A stretch of 64,000 nt of DNA from Ichthyophis bannanicus (Eukaryota > Chordata > Amphibia > Gymnophiona > Ichthyophiidae), in the NCBI GenBank assembly GCA_033557465.1, contig CM066031.1:1670904800-1670968799 (forward strand). The letters run 5' to 3'. Below are positions 40,569 through 51,991 of this stretch, piece by piece. The translations under genes and the position numbers were made by a program. Numbering within the stretch: position 1 is the first letter of the stretch; each line of letters opens with the position of its first letter. The notes beneath the pieces were generated by a model, which saw nothing but the letters and a program-made list of their open reading frames with translations, had not been told where the DNA came from and did no database searches.

Positions 40569-41381
40569 CTGCACTGCTATAGGGAATCGCGATTGCGTTT
40601 GCGCCGCGGACTTCGGCACAAAAGTCGTTTTTTTGTTCTGGCCGCTCCCGATCTTGCGGCCAGAGCAAAGAACCGGCTTTTCAATGGCCGGTTTTACAAC
40701 TGTGCCGGCAGCCGGCCTGGCCATGGAAAAACTGGCCAGGCCGGCTGAAAACCGGCCGGTTGGCAACCCTAATTTGTGAGCCGAGGCCACATGTTACGGA
40801 TGAAATTGGAATTTTTCCCACGGCACACCAGACAATATCTCACGGCACACTAGTGTGCCGCGGCACAGTGGTTGAAAAACGCTGCCCTAGATAACCTGAA
40901 TAGGTCTTCATTAATTCTTCATCTCTCAGCCACGACAAATGCCATAATGTGCCCCCGGAGGACCGCCTTCCCTGCTTCCCAAAAAACCGCCGCGGTGCTG
41001 GCCTGCTCCTCATTAAATCGCACATACTCTTCCCAATGCTGCAGCACATATTGTTGAAATTCCGGTTTCCTCCACATATAACTCGGAAAAGACCATTTGT
41101 TACCTCTACTACAACTTCCCCTCCAATCCAGTCGTACTATCGCATGATCAAATACAACTATAGGCTCTGTCTCACAGATTATTTATTTATTTGTTTGTTA
41201 CACTTTTCTTTACCACCCCTTCCAGAGATAAGGGGCGGTTTACATATAACTAACATGTTACATAGAACAGTTTTTTAGAACTTTTTACATGGTAACTTGT
41301 GAACATGCTGAAAACTTAACATATTTATAACTATGTACAAGCAGGTTATAGGCAGGTGTTGCCTAGAATGTAAGATGGGGA

Positions 41382-43138
41382 TCATCTTTGGATGTGGTTA
41401 GGTGTCTGTCGGTCAGCATTATGCATGTGGTTAGTTTGCCTGTGAGTTTGTGGTGATGTTTTGTATTGTGTTTTGTGTTCCATAGTGTGCGGTGAAGAGG
41501 TATGTTTTGAACGATTTTTTTTAAACAACTGGAGGTCCTTAATTGAGCGGATTGATAGTGGTAGGGAGTTCCAGAGGGTGGGGACAGTGTATGTGAATGC
41601 TCTGGAGCTTGTGGCCTGCTTTGTTTTCCGGAATGTGTTGGGAATTTCAAGGGAATGAGGTGCATTTTCTCTTCTAGTTCTTGTGTCCGAGGGGTTTTGG
41701 ATGAGTGTTGAGAGTGTGGATGGTGCTATATTGTTAATTAGTTTGAAGGTTGTCATGAGTATTTTGAACTTTATTCAACTTATTATTGGGAGCCAGTGGA
41801 GGTCATATAGGATGGGTGTGATGTGGTTAGTCAGTGGGGCTTTGCAAATGATTCTACTGTAGCCGTGGTGTTTTGTGCTCTTTGGAGGATGTGTAGGTTT
41901 TTGGCAGGTAGACCCTGCAACAGGCTGTTAAAGTAGTCAAAATGGGGTGTGACAATTGCTTGGATTACTGATCTGTCGTTGTTTGCTTCTAGGAATGGTC
42001 GTATGTGTTGAATTGTCTTTAACTTGTAACATAGTAACATAGTAAATGACGGCAGATAAAGACCAGTATGGTCCATCTAGTCTGCCCAGTACGATGGCAA
42101 GAGTAGGTGAGAATACGGTTTTCGCTGTTTGATTCAAATGGGGGAGCATGCTGATGGTTTGGTCGAGGGTTATACTGAGGTATTTGACCTCATTCTTGAT
42201 TGGGAGAGCAGCGGAGCTCAGGGTGATATTTTGAGGGAGGGTGTGGTTTAGATATTTTGTAATGTACATGGTTTCTGTTTTTTTTAAATTGGTGTTGAGG
42301 TTGTTAGCATTTAGCCATGATTCAGTTTCACTAATGCAGTCGAATAGGTTGTTAAAGGTGGGATTATTCATATCTATGGGGAGGGACAACATGATGTCAT
42401 CTGCGTAGATATAGTACTTGATGTCAAATTTTTTGAATATATTAGTGATTGGTTGCAGATAAAGGTTAAATAATAAGGCTGAGAGGGCAGACCCTTGGGG
42501 GATACCTTGGTTTTGTGGGAAGGTAACGGGGGGTTCGTTGCCTAACTGTATGCGTAGTCTGCGGTTCGAGATATAGGACTTGAACCATTGTAGGACTGTT
42601 CCTCCTATTCCAATTTGTGTTAGTCTAGTGATGAGGGTGTTGTGATTGATATTATCAAATGCTGAGGCAATGTCTATGAAAACTAGTAAGAATATACATT
42701 TAGGGTTATCTAAGCCTCAGATGAGATGGTCAAGTAAGGATATCAACAGGGTTTCGAGTCCATGAAAAGGACGAAAACCGAATTGTTGGTTGTCTAGGGG
42801 GGCGTTGCAGTCTACGTGATCTTGGAGTTGTGTTTGGATGATTTTTTTGATGATTTTAGCGACAAAGCGGATGCTTGCTATTGGTCTGTATGAGCTGGGT
42901 TTGTTCCTGTTGAGCATTCTGTTCTTTAGTATTGGGCGTATGGAGGATATCTTAAGTTCTGTGAGCATTGTACCTTGTAGTAAGGATTGGTTTACTATGT
43001 GGAGGGGAGGTATGGAGCTAACTCTGCTTTTGCATGCTTAATCCAGGAGACAGGACATGGGTCCAGGGGGATGTAGTTGTGTTAATGTTTGATATCATGT
43101 TTTTTAAGTGTTTCTTGTCTATTTGGTGGAAGTTATTC
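41382..43138 (-). pseudogene. L2b ORF2, RT and C-terminal part
   Basis: From right to left: WNNFHQIDKKHLKNMI, SSIRPILKNRMLNRNKPSSY, NQQFGFRPFHGLETLLISLL, then a YYIYADDIM block near 42,395 with the Asp pair intact, WLNANNLNTNLKKTETMYI, and the C-terminal block FTYTVPTLWNSLPLSIRS (about 41,560). Frames change several times and a CR1 fragment interrupts it. Inactive. Confidence 0.78.
42028..42106 (-). mobile_element. CR1 LINE 3' tail fragment
   Basis: GTAACATAGTAACATAGTAA followed by TGACGGCAGATAAAGACC and CCATCTAGTCTGCCCAGT. This is the 3' end of a CR1-type element with the 8-bp tail repeat in a TTACTATG variant. Confidence 0.78.
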
Positions 43139-43189
43139 CATGTAGAAACATAGAAACAGAAATATGACGACAGAAAAAGACCACAGGGC

Positions 43190-44472
43190 CTATCTAGTCT
43201 GTCCTTCCATATCAACAACTACAATAGTCCCCTTTTTTCCTTTAGAGATCCTCTGTTTGTCCCATGCTTTTTTGAATTCAGTTACTGTCCTCATCTCTAC
43301 CACCTCAAGTGGGAGACTATTCCACGGATCCACCACTCTTTCCATAAAGAAATATTTCCGCATATCACTCCTGAATCTATCCCCCATTACCCTCATCTCA
43401 TGTCCCCTCGTAGCAGAACTTGCTTTCAATTGAAAGAGGTTCTCCCCCTGAACATTTATGCCACGGAGGTATTTAAACATCTCAATCATATCACCTCTAT
43501 CCTGCCTTTCCTCTAAGGTATACATATTAAGATCCTTAATTCTGTCCTCATATGCTTTATAATGAAGACCACTAACCATTTTAGTAGCTACCCTCTGCAC
43601 TGACTCCATTCTGTTCACATCCTTTTGAAGGTGCGGTCTCCAGAATTGCACACTATACTCCAAATGAGGTCGCACCAAAGACTTATACAGAGGCACTATA
43701 CCTCCTTTTTTCTGCTAGCCATTCCTCTCCATATGCACCCAATCATCCTTCTAGCTTTTGCCGTCACCTTTTCTACCTGTTTAGCTACTTTAAGATCATC
43801 AGACACAACCACGCCTAGGTCCTGCTCTTCTTTAATAGACAAAAGTACTTCACCCCCTGTACTATTTTGCTCCCTTGGATTGCTGCAGCCCAAATGCATG
43901 GCCTTACATTTTTTAACATTAAATCCCAGCTGCCAAATTCTAGACCATTCTTCAAGCTTAGCTAGATCCCTCCTCAGGTTATCTACATCTTCCTGGGTGT
44001 CTACTCTATTGCAGATTTTGGTATCATCCGCAAAGAGGCAAACCTTACCCGACGCCCTTCTGCTATATCACTAACAAAGATGTTAAAAATAATCAGACCA
44101 AGGATTGATCCCTGGGGCACACCACTGGTAACATCCTTCTCCTCAGAGTGAGCTCCATTTAACTGTATTCTTTGTCGCCTCCCACCCAACCAATTTCTAA
44201 CCCAAGCAGTAACTTTAGGGTCCATCCCTAGGGTGCTCAGTTTGTTTATAAGTCGCCTGTAAGGAACAGTGTCAAAGGCTTTACTGAAATCTAAATACAG
44301 CACATGTAGGGCTCTCCCTCGGTCCAACTTCCTGGTCACCCAGTCAAAGAAATCAATCAGATTTGTCTGACAAAACCTACCTCTGGTGAATCCATGCTGC
44401 CTCGGATCCTGTAATCCGCTGGACTCCAGAAACCTCACTATTTTCTCTTTCAGAAGCGTTTCCAATAATTTA
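43190..44472 (-). pseudogene. CR1b ORF2, RT palm to C-terminus
   Basis: Continues the RT left of L1b: RQHGFTRGRFCQTNLIDFF, VLYLDFSKAFDTVPYRRLI, TSGVPQGSILGLIIFNIF. The FADDTKI codons are present near 44,030 but the frame has slipped. Then KEEQDLGVVVSDDLKVAKQ, SLVRPHLEYSVQFWRPHL and FFMERVVDPWNSLPLEVVEM to the stop at 43,190. At least two frameshifts and a stop near 43,700. Confidence 0.87.
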
Positions 44473-44487
44473 CTCACCACTGAAGTT
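44473..44487. repeat. Target-site duplication of L1b (15 bp, left copy)
   Basis: CTCACCACTGAAGTT, repeated exactly at 50,400-50,414. Both copies lie in CR1b RT sequence, which reads on correctly when L1b and one copy are removed. Confidence 0.95.
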
Positions 44488-44776
44488 TTTTTTTTTTTTT
44501 TTTTTTTTTTAGAAACTTTATTTAGGTCCACCATCTCATACAACAACATTACAACATATGGCACCACGGGGAGTGTGCACTCTTCTCCCCCCCGTGGGCA
44601 TCAGTAAGAAGACACTATGGATGGACATTTTTTCAGTATATCCCCTTTCCAGCCCTCCCCCCCCCCCCCCACCCCCCCACTCCCCCCCCCCCCCCCACTC
44701 CACTGCTCGTTAGTAAAATCAAATAATCGCTAAGAACTTCATGGCAGCCAGCGATCCATCAGTGGACCAGTCCCGT

Positions 44777-46047
44777 TTAACTCCCCCCCTGAAGTACTGC
44801 ATTTCGGGCACGGGCCCCTAGTTGTTGAATATATGGCTCCCAGACCGACAGAAACACTGTCCATCGCTTGGCACTGCCCCGCGCCATCCAACGCTCGGTC
44901 AGCATGAGTTGGTGGAAGCTATTCCGCCATTCACTAAAGGTAGGCAGTTGGCGTTCCCTCCACAAACGAAGGATCGGTCCCTTACCCACCAGACAGGCCT
45001 TCCGCACAAGCAAACACTCGCCAGATGTTGCGGGGCAAGGGGTCGGCAGCTGGTCAAGCACTACCAATAAGGCTGTCCAGCGAAGCTGACATTGAAGCAC
45101 TGTGCGGAGAAATTTGCATATCCTTACCCAATAGGCCCGCACTCCTCGGCAGCCCCACCACATGTGCAATAAAGTGGCCAGAGGCTCCGCGCAGCGCGGG
45201 CAGGATCCGTCCGTCTCCAAACGGCTGCGGTACGCCCGCCTCGGCGAGAAATGAGCCCTAGTCACACATTTAAATTGTATCTCACGCCAGCGCGCCCCCT
45301 GCACCAGGCGTCCAATCCGCTTCAAGGCCAGCAGCACCAACCCTGGCGGCACATCTCCTCCCAGTTCGATGGCCCATGCTTGTTCAACACTACTATAATC
45401 AGGGAAAGGGCGGTATGGCTCCAAAGAGCGTCGGAGATTAGAAATCGAGGGTGGGTGCTCTTCCCCTATCTGGAAAAATTCCAAAATGCGAGCAGAGCGC
45501 GACGCCCGTAGCGAGTCACGTGGGAGGGACGCCACATAGTGGGAGGCCTGCATGTATGCAAAACAGTGCGAGTCAGGGAGACCATATTCCCGACTGAGCG
45601 TCCGGAACGATTTAGGAGATCCCTCGTGATCGACCAGGTGCCCCACTGTCCGGATGCCTCGTAGCCACCAATCCCGAAACACCGCAGTCTCAGAACCGGG
45701 AGTAAACTGAGCATTCCCCTGCAGCGGCAACCAGCTAGACACCTTCCATTCAGCATGCCAACAGTTGTTAAGTTGTTGCCAAGTACGTCGAGTCGATACC
45801 ACTAAGGGACTTTGCCGAGGAGAAGCTAGGAAATCTTTGTGCGAGCCATGGAGGATCCCTAGGAGGGAGGCAGGAGCTACTAAACACTCCTCCAATGCCC
45901 TTGGGGTATATATTTCCGTCTCCCCTAACCAATCCCCAAGGTGTCTGGCTTGACAGGCCAGTGCGTAAGTTTGCAAATCCGGCAAGCCCATACCCCCGTC
46001 CCTCCATCTACCAAGTAGTCGAGTCCACGGGACGCGCGCCCGTTTTT
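44777..46047 (-). pseudogene. L1b ORF2, C-terminal part after a frameshift
   Basis: An open frame of about 420 codons that continues ORF2 after a slipped homopolymer at 46,043-46,047. It opens with PWTRLLGRWRDGGMGLPDLQ, a block that in L1 elements follows the RT thumb. It ends with the C-terminal knuckle CPRCAEPLATLLHMWWGC and VFLSVWEPYIQQL, the usual ORF2 end. No other stop is seen. Confidence 0.88.
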
Positions 46048-48686
46048 CCCCGCCAGAGAAATCTCTTTAGCAAAGCTTCCATTTTACGCAGGTCACGACG
46101 TAGCAGCCAGACTGGCAGGGTTTGCAGCCAATACAAAATTCGAGGTAGTATGATCATCTGTATCGCCGCTATCCTCCCCGTTAGCGATAACGGGAGGGGT
46201 TCCCATGCTTTTAATTGTATTGTCAGATTCCGCAGAATCCGTTCTAGGTTGCGCCGATATAGGTCTTGGGGGTTCCCGGTCAGTGTGATTCCCAAGTAAA
46301 TAAATTCCTTCTCCGCCCACCGTAGTGGGAATGGGCCACTCCAAGTACCACCGAGGTGTCCTAGGACATCCACTGCTGCCGATTTGTCTCTGTTAATGCG
46401 CAAACCAGCAAAGGCTCCAAACCTCTGAAACTCATCCAAAAGCTTTTGCAGGGAGGCGGCCGGAGAAGTCAAATGAACTAGCAAATCGTCGGCGAAGGCC
46501 GAGATTGTGAAGGTCTGCGACCGTAGTCGCACCCCCTGTATCCCCCCCGACATTGCGATGGTGCGAATCAGCGGATCTAAGGAGAGGACAAACAGTAGGG
46601 GCGATAAAGGGCAGCCCTGTCTCGTACCTCTTTCCAACAGAATATCGTGTGACAAGAGGCCGTTGCACAGTATACCTGCAGTCGGGGTACTGTATAAGCT
46701 TTTCACCATTTTACAAAACTCTGCCCCAATGCCATATTTTGGTAACAGTCCCCAAAGGTAACCCCAATCCACCCTATCAAACGCTTTTTCCGCGTCAAAG
46801 CTAATCAATAACGATGGGATATTGTGTGCTTGTACCCACTCCAATGAGGCCAGAATCTTCCGAAGGTTTCGGACAGCATGGCGGCCCCTTACAAAGCCCA
46901 CTTGCGCTTCGTGAGTGAGATGGCCTAATACCCCCGCCAATCGATCTGCCAGAATTTTCGCAAAAAGCTTGAGATCAAAGTTTAATAGGGATATAGGCCG
47001 GTAAGCTGCCGCCTGTGTCGGGTCTTTCCCCGGTTTCGGGATCAAGGTGATATAGGCATGATTGCGCCCCCAACGAAACGCCCCCCTCTCCGTGCTGGTG
47101 GTCAAAACCTCCCGCAGCACTGGGCCCACGCCTTCGGCGAGGATTTTATAGAATTCAGCACCGAGTCCGTCAGGTCCCGGCGTTTTGTAGCACTGGGCTG
47201 CGGCTATGGCGGATTGTATCTCCAGTGTGGTAGGGGGTAGATCAAGGGCCTCCCTTTGCTCTGCCGTGAGTTGGGGCAGCGGCATAGCTGCGAGGTAGTC
47301 CTGCAGCTCCTCCGGGGGGCCAGCTGCCGCTTTGTACAGGTTTTGAAAAAAGTTCCGAAAAATCTCTGCAATTTCTACAGTCTCCCTATGGATATGTCCC
47401 TGATCACCTTTTAATGCCGCTACATGGGCAGAACCCCGTCGGGCCCTCAAACCTCGCGCTAATAGCTTACCGGGTTTATCCCCGTAGCAGTGCAGTCGAA
47501 ATCTATAAAACAGAACCGATTTCTTTGCACGCTGGTGTAAGAGCTCGTTTAATTCAGTTTGGGTTTCCCACAACAACTTCTTATTTGGTGTCGTAGGCGC
47601 ATGGGCACACCGCCGGCGAAGCTTCGTGGTTTGGCGTTCAAGAATTAAAATGCGCTCGGCCAGCAATCGGCGCCTTCTGGCGGCATAACCTATGATTTCC
47701 CCTCGGAGTACCACTTTCGCCGTTTCCCATACTAATTCGGGATCGTCAGCGTGCGCATGGTGATCAGTAAGAAAGTCCGCCCATCGCTGACGTAGAAACT
47801 GGCGAAATTGCTCATCTGAATAGAGCTCCAGAGGAAACTTCCATAGACGTGAGCGAGCCGTGTCTCGCCCCCAGTGCAGGTCAATCCATACCATCGCGTG
47901 GTCTGAAATCTCCGAGGGGCCTATCTGAGCATCCTCCGTATGCGTAAACAAAGTCCCCGAGATCATTATGTAGTCTATACGGGCGCTGGTGCCATGGGCC
48001 CTAGACTGGTGAGTGTAGTCTCTATCTGAGGGGTGCATTACCCGCCAGGGGTCGATTATACCCAATCTGCGACAGAACCGCGCCAACAATTGAGAAGATA
48101 CTACCCTCTCTCGTCCACCTCCTCTCCTAGAGGTGTCCAGGTCAACATCCAGGACGCCGTTAAAGTCCCCTCCTAAGATCACAGGGCATTCCGGGAGTTG
48201 CTCCACCCGAGATGCCAGGTCATTGTAAAAACCCGGAGCGGTCACGTTGGGACCGTAGAGGCCTCCCAAGATTACCGGTTGACCGTCTAGGTGACCATAT
48301 ACCAACAGAGATCTACCAATATTATCTGCAAGAACGGTCCCCTTTATAAATCGGAGTCTTTTATGAATTAGGATCACTACGCCCCCCTTGTGCCCCTGTG
48401 CAGGGGATCCCCAAACCTGGCCCACCCAACTCCGACAGAGCTTGTCATGCTCAACCGTCGTCTGGTGGGTTTCCTGGAGAAATGCTATGTCACATTTGTG
48501 GCGAGCCAGTGCCTGCAGTACCTTATATCGTTTGATGGGGTTTCCCAGTCCGCAGACGTTCCAAGAAATTATCTTTAACGCGCCGGGGCAGTGCCAAGTT
48601 GCCACCACAGTGTCATGCCCAATCTTTCCAGAGGGACACCCCCAGCCTGGCGCCCCTCCCAAATCCGTGGTACACAATACTGCCAT
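46008..48686 (-). pseudogene. L1b ORF2, endonuclease and reverse transcriptase
   Basis: An open 892-codon frame. The AP-type endonuclease starts near residue 37 (IISWNVCGLG) with QETH, LGGDFNG, RIDYIM and SDHAMVWI catalytic blocks. RT follows: TPGPDGLGAEFYK, TLIPKPGKDPTQAAAYRPIS, QVGFVRGRHAVRN, LISFDAEKAFDRVDW, GTRQGCPLSPLLFVL, and FADD at about residue 731, then YLGITLTG and GRIAAIQMIILPRILY. The endonuclease nicks the target and the RT primes on it. The frame is lost at 46,043-46,047, where five T (A on the sense strand) stand where four would keep the frame. The true start codon within 48,560-48,686 is not certain. Confidence 0.92.
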
Positions 48687-48699
48687 CCGTTACCAAGAA

Positions 48700-48905
48700 G
48701 TGGAGGATTCCTTACCCCTACCCCCCTTCCCCCTCGCCCTCCCCCCCCTCTCTTCCCCCCCTCTTCCCCCTTCTCCCCCCCTCTTCCCCTCTCTCCCCCT
48801 CCTCTCCCCCCCTCTACCCCTTCCCCCTCCCCCCTCTCTCTCCCACCTCCCCCCTCCTCAACCTCCCCCCCTCCACCCTTCCCCCATCCCCCATAATCCC
48901 CCCCC
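48700..48905 (-). repeat. Polypurine (sense) tract between L1b ORF1 and ORF2
   Basis: About 200 bases of almost pure C/T on the plus strand, G/A on the L1 sense strand, with many runs of three or more G on the sense strand. Proline-rich frames here are composition artefacts. Confidence 0.85.
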
Positions 48906-49374
48906 CCGGGCCCCAGTCCCTGGCCTACCACTCACCTACCGAACAACTCCCAACCCCAATAAACAAACAATCCCCCCAACCTCTACAGTCGAGGTCGGTC
49001 TTCGTGCTAGGCGCACCAAGGCCGCCCCAGCCCCAACCCTCCTAAGAACTGGTAACTGTATATGACACCCCACACAGCAAACAAACATTTGAACGGCATT
49101 CCAACCATCAATTTGCATCCCCACCAGGCAGCACAGAAATATAGGGGCATATACGACCGCGCTATTTCCCACTGACAATAATAATAAATAAAAAGAATAA
49201 AAGAAAAGAAAAAAAGACAGAACAATATGAAGCAACCCCCCCAGAGTCCCAAAGTGTCAGTAGTTAGCCCAGAGCACGGTCCAGAGCAACGAACCTGCAC
49301 CAGTCATGCCCAGCAGCCCATCTAGGCAAGGGATACCCGGATCGCCACGGGGAGTTGCTCTTCAGATCCAGTCC

Positions 49375-50250
49375 TCAGCCGCTTTCCTCCCGAACTGGAG
49401 ACCCTGCAGATCCAGCACTCAAAGAGTCCAAGAACGATTGCGCCTCCCGAGCCACAGCGAAGGCATGACTGGTGCCAGAGTGGGATACTCGCAGGGTAGC
49501 AGGGAAGGCTAATGTAAACCTCATCTTTCTCCGGAACATAGCAGAGCAAACCGGCGCGAACTCCTTCCGCTTAGCCGCTACCGCTGCAGAGTAATCTTGG
49601 AAGAGCAGAAGGTGGTGATTTTCAAAGTGTATCTCTCGCTTTTGCCGAAAAGCCTGGAGGAGTTGCATCTTATGCTGGAAATGCAAAATTTTGGCAATCA
49701 CCACCCGCGGCCGCGGGCGCGAATCAAGGCGCGGCCCCAATCTGTGCGCGCGCTCCACTTTCAGCTGGCCTACTAATTCGTCCAAGCCCAAGGACTTGGG
49801 CAGCCAGGATTCGACCAGGGGCAGCAGCTGAGCATCGGTAGTTGTTTCCGGGATCCCTACGATCCGTATATTGTTCCTCCGGGAGCGGTTTTCAAGGTCC
49901 TCAATCTTCTCCGCTAAGGCTGCAAGCTGTACACGCTGCGCCTCGTGCTCTCTGGACCTGCAGTTCCCCTCATCTTCCAGCGTGGAAACGCGGCGTTCCA
50001 CCTCCTCCATTCTTCGTCCCATTTCCTCCAGCACCGAGCTCACCGAATCCAGTTTTGTAAGTATGCGATCAAACTTTGGTTCTAAGAGTTTCACTACCTC
50101 CCTCGCCAAGCCGTCTGCGGCAGAATCCATGCTGTCCGCCCCCGGGGAGGCCGGGCTACCACCACCAGGCATCGCGGCCCCAGCGCGGGAAGATTTCTCC
50201 CGTTCCTTCTTCGGCGGTGGAGGCATTTTGCGCTGTGTTTTCGCTGCCAC
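49375..50250 (-). CDS. L1b ORF1 protein (RNA-binding chaperone)
   Basis: An intact 291-codon ORF at the L1 5' end. Lys/Arg-rich N-terminus (KMPPPPKKEREKSSR), then a coiled coil at about 50-125 with heptads (VVKLLEPKFDRILTKL to LAALAEKIEDLENR). Then the RRM-like core of the L1 ORF1 family (NNIRIVGIPE; VERAHRLG; PRPRVVIAKILHFQ) and a basic C-terminal domain (QDYSAAVAAKRKEF). L1 ORF1p forms trimers and coats element RNA; that is family knowledge. No lesion seen. Start chosen at the first Met after the short leader. Confidence 0.92.
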   Translation of the reverse strand: MAAKTQRKMPPPPKKEREKSSRAGAAMPGGGSPASPGADSMDSAADGLAREVVKLLEPKFDRILTKLDSVSSVLEEMGRRMEEVERRVSTLEDEGNCRSREHEAQRVQLAALAEKIEDLENRSRRNNIRIVGIPETTTDAQLLPLVESWLPKSLGLDELVGQLKVERAHRLGPRLDSRPRPRVVIAKILHFQHKMQLLQAFRQKREIHFENHHLLLFQDYSAAVAAKRKEFAPVCSAMFRRKMRFTLAFPATLRVSHSGTSHAFAVAREAQSFLDSLSAGSAGSPVREESG

Positions 50251-50399
50251 GGTGGACTACTATATTAGGACTACAATGCAGGACCGTGTCCCCCACCGCG
50301 TTCGGGTATTACTAGCAAAGTATAAGGGTGTAAGCTGAGGCGGCCCCGGAGCGAGCAGCGAGCACGTCCTCACTCACTCATGCGCCGCCGGAAGTCCTC

Positions 50400-50414
50400 C
50401 TCACCACTGAAGTT
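50400..50414. repeat. Target-site duplication of L1b (15 bp, right copy)
   Basis: CTCACCACTGAAGTT, identical to 44,473-44,487. Confidence 0.95.
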
Positions 50415-51986
50415 AAACTAACCAGCCTGTAGTTTTCAACCAGATCCTTACTTCCGCTTTTGTGTAAAGGCACCACATGAGCCTCTCTCCAGTCCTTTGG
50501 CACCACTCCCAACTCCAATGAGGCATTGAATAGGTCGGTCAGTGGAGCTGCTAGAACATCCCCAAGTTCCCTTAGTATTCTAGGGTGTATCCCATCTGGT
50601 CCCATCGCTTTGTCTACTTTAAGTTGAGCTAGTTTCTCACAAACACAGTCTTCTGAAAATTGTTCAAGATGTCCCTCGCTTCTGTTCCTGTTTGTGGTTG
50701 TTTTCTGAGGTCCTGCTCCTGGTTCTTCATCTGTGAACACAGAACAGAAATATTTGTTAAGCAATTCCGCTTTATCCTAATGAGCTTCTACATATTCCTC
50801 CCCTTCATCTTTGAGTCTGACAATACCACTTTTGCCCTTTCTCTTCTCACCAACATATCTGAAAAATGTCTTATCGCCCCATTTTATTGCATTGGCTATT
50901 TCCTCCTCTTTTTGAATCTTTGCTTTCCTGATCACTTTGCTAGCTTCTCTTAAGTTTTTCCAAATATAGGTGCCAGTCTTCCTCTCTCTGTGATCTCTTG
51001 TATTTCATGAAGGCCTCCCTCTTTTTCTTCACTTTTTCACCTACCTCTTTTGAAAGACATAGCGGTCTCTTTTTCCTTTTACCTTTATTTACCATTTTAA
51101 CAAAAAGGTTAGTTGCGCTTAAAATATCCCCTTTCAATTTTGCCCACTGTTTTTCTACATCCCTCAGCTGTTCCCATCCCGCTAACGACTCCCTGAGGTA
51201 TTGGCCCATCCTGGCAAAGTTAGTCTTCCTAAAGTCTAAGACCCTCACCTTTGAATGGATTCTAGCAGCCCTAGTCCTTATACTGAACCACACCATCTGG
51301 TGGTCACTGGATGCAAAATGATCTCCCACTATAACATCAGAAACACTTTCACCAAGCACCAAGTCCAGTATGGCCCCTTCATGTGTGGGGTCTGTTACCA
51401 ATTGCTTGAATAGTTCTCCCTGTAGAGAATCCAGGATCTCTTTACTTCTAGATGATACTGCAGCAGGAATGTGCCAATCATCATCTGGCATATTGAAATC
51501 CCCTATCAGTAGCACTTCCCCTTTACTAGCAATGCTGCATATGTCTTCAATTAACTCTCTGTCCACCTCTTCCTCTTGTGAGGGAGGTCTGTTTATCATA
51601 CCAATGCAAATAGATTTCTCTTTCCCTCTTTCTAGTTTAAACCACAATGCCTCCTCTCTCCCTTTTAAGCTCTGTAATTCCAAAACTTTAATAGTATTTT
51701 TTACATATAGTGCCACTCCTCCTCCCCTTCTTCCTACCCTGTCCTTTATGAACAAAGTATAGCCAGGTATAGTTACATCCCAGTCATGGTTTTCTTTGAA
51801 CCATGTTTCTGTAACTGCCACTAAATCAAAGTCGGCCACTCCCACCAAAGCTTCAACATCGGGGATCTTATTTCCCATGCTACGGGCATTTATACACACT
51901 GCTTTCCATATGTTACCCCCGTTACCCATTTCCATAAAGGTATTTAATGTATCACTTACCTGGAGGCTTTCTTCATCCATCCCCAA
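50415..51986 (-). pseudogene. CR1b ORF2, endonuclease, linker and RT entry
   Basis: 51,986-50,940 is an open frame with the endonuclease: VCINARSMGNKIPDVEAL, AVTETWFKE, GYTLFIKDRVGRRGGGVALY, LLIGDFNMPD and SDHQMVWF, all in the usual order, followed by the linker. After a stop at 50,940, the RT entry is in the 50,764-50,378 frame: LNKYFCSVFTDEEPG, KAMGPDGIHPRILREL, KDWREAHVVPLHKSGSKDLV. L1b interrupts right after this. Confidence 0.88.
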
Positions 51987-51991
51987 TGAAT

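Larger units (their letters stand above)
39768..40884 (+). mobile_element. Non-autonomous hAT transposon with minisatellite and palindrome (hAT2)
   Basis: Ends CAGTGTTTTTCAACC ... GGTTGAAAAACGCTG, typical hAT termini. Flanked by the 8-bp duplication CCCTAGAT at 39,760-39,767 and 40,885-40,892. No transposase. It contains a C-rich tandem array with CTGCTGGTTCACTCAC units (about 39,930-40,230) and a palindrome (40,242-40,568). Subterminal GGCACAC-type repeats occur at both ends. Inserted in the ORF2 linker of L1a. Confidence 0.93.
37500..41170 (-). mobile_element. L1/Tx1-type LINE (L1a), 5'-truncated, with internal deletion and hAT2 inside
   Basis: Minus strand. The end of the endonuclease (VFDHAIVRLDW at about 41,140) and the linker lie at 40,893-41,170. 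The linker, RT and C-terminus lie at 37,823-39,759 and the 3' non-coding region at about 37,500-37,822. The hAT element at 39,768-40,884 splits the linker. The 3' tail of an L2-like LINE abuts at 41,171. About 320 codons between RT and zinc knuckle are deleted. Confidence 0.85.
44488..50399 (-). mobile_element. Full-length L1-type LINE (L1b)
   Basis: A complete 5.9-kb insertion on the minus strand: 5' leader (50,251-50,399), ORF1 (49,375-50,250), spacer with a polypurine tract, ORF2 (about 44,777-48,686), 3' non-coding region with G-runs (44,511-44,776) and a poly(A) tail seen as a T-run ending at 44,510. Perfect 15-bp target duplication. ORF1 intact; ORF2 has one frameshift. It is the youngest insertion in the L2b / CR1b / L1b stack. 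Confidence 0.95.

Noticed and set aside
48388..49065. Proline-rich frames of up to 225 codons on the plus strand
   Set aside because: Antisense to L1b; they translate the polypyrimidine side of the inter-ORF tract.
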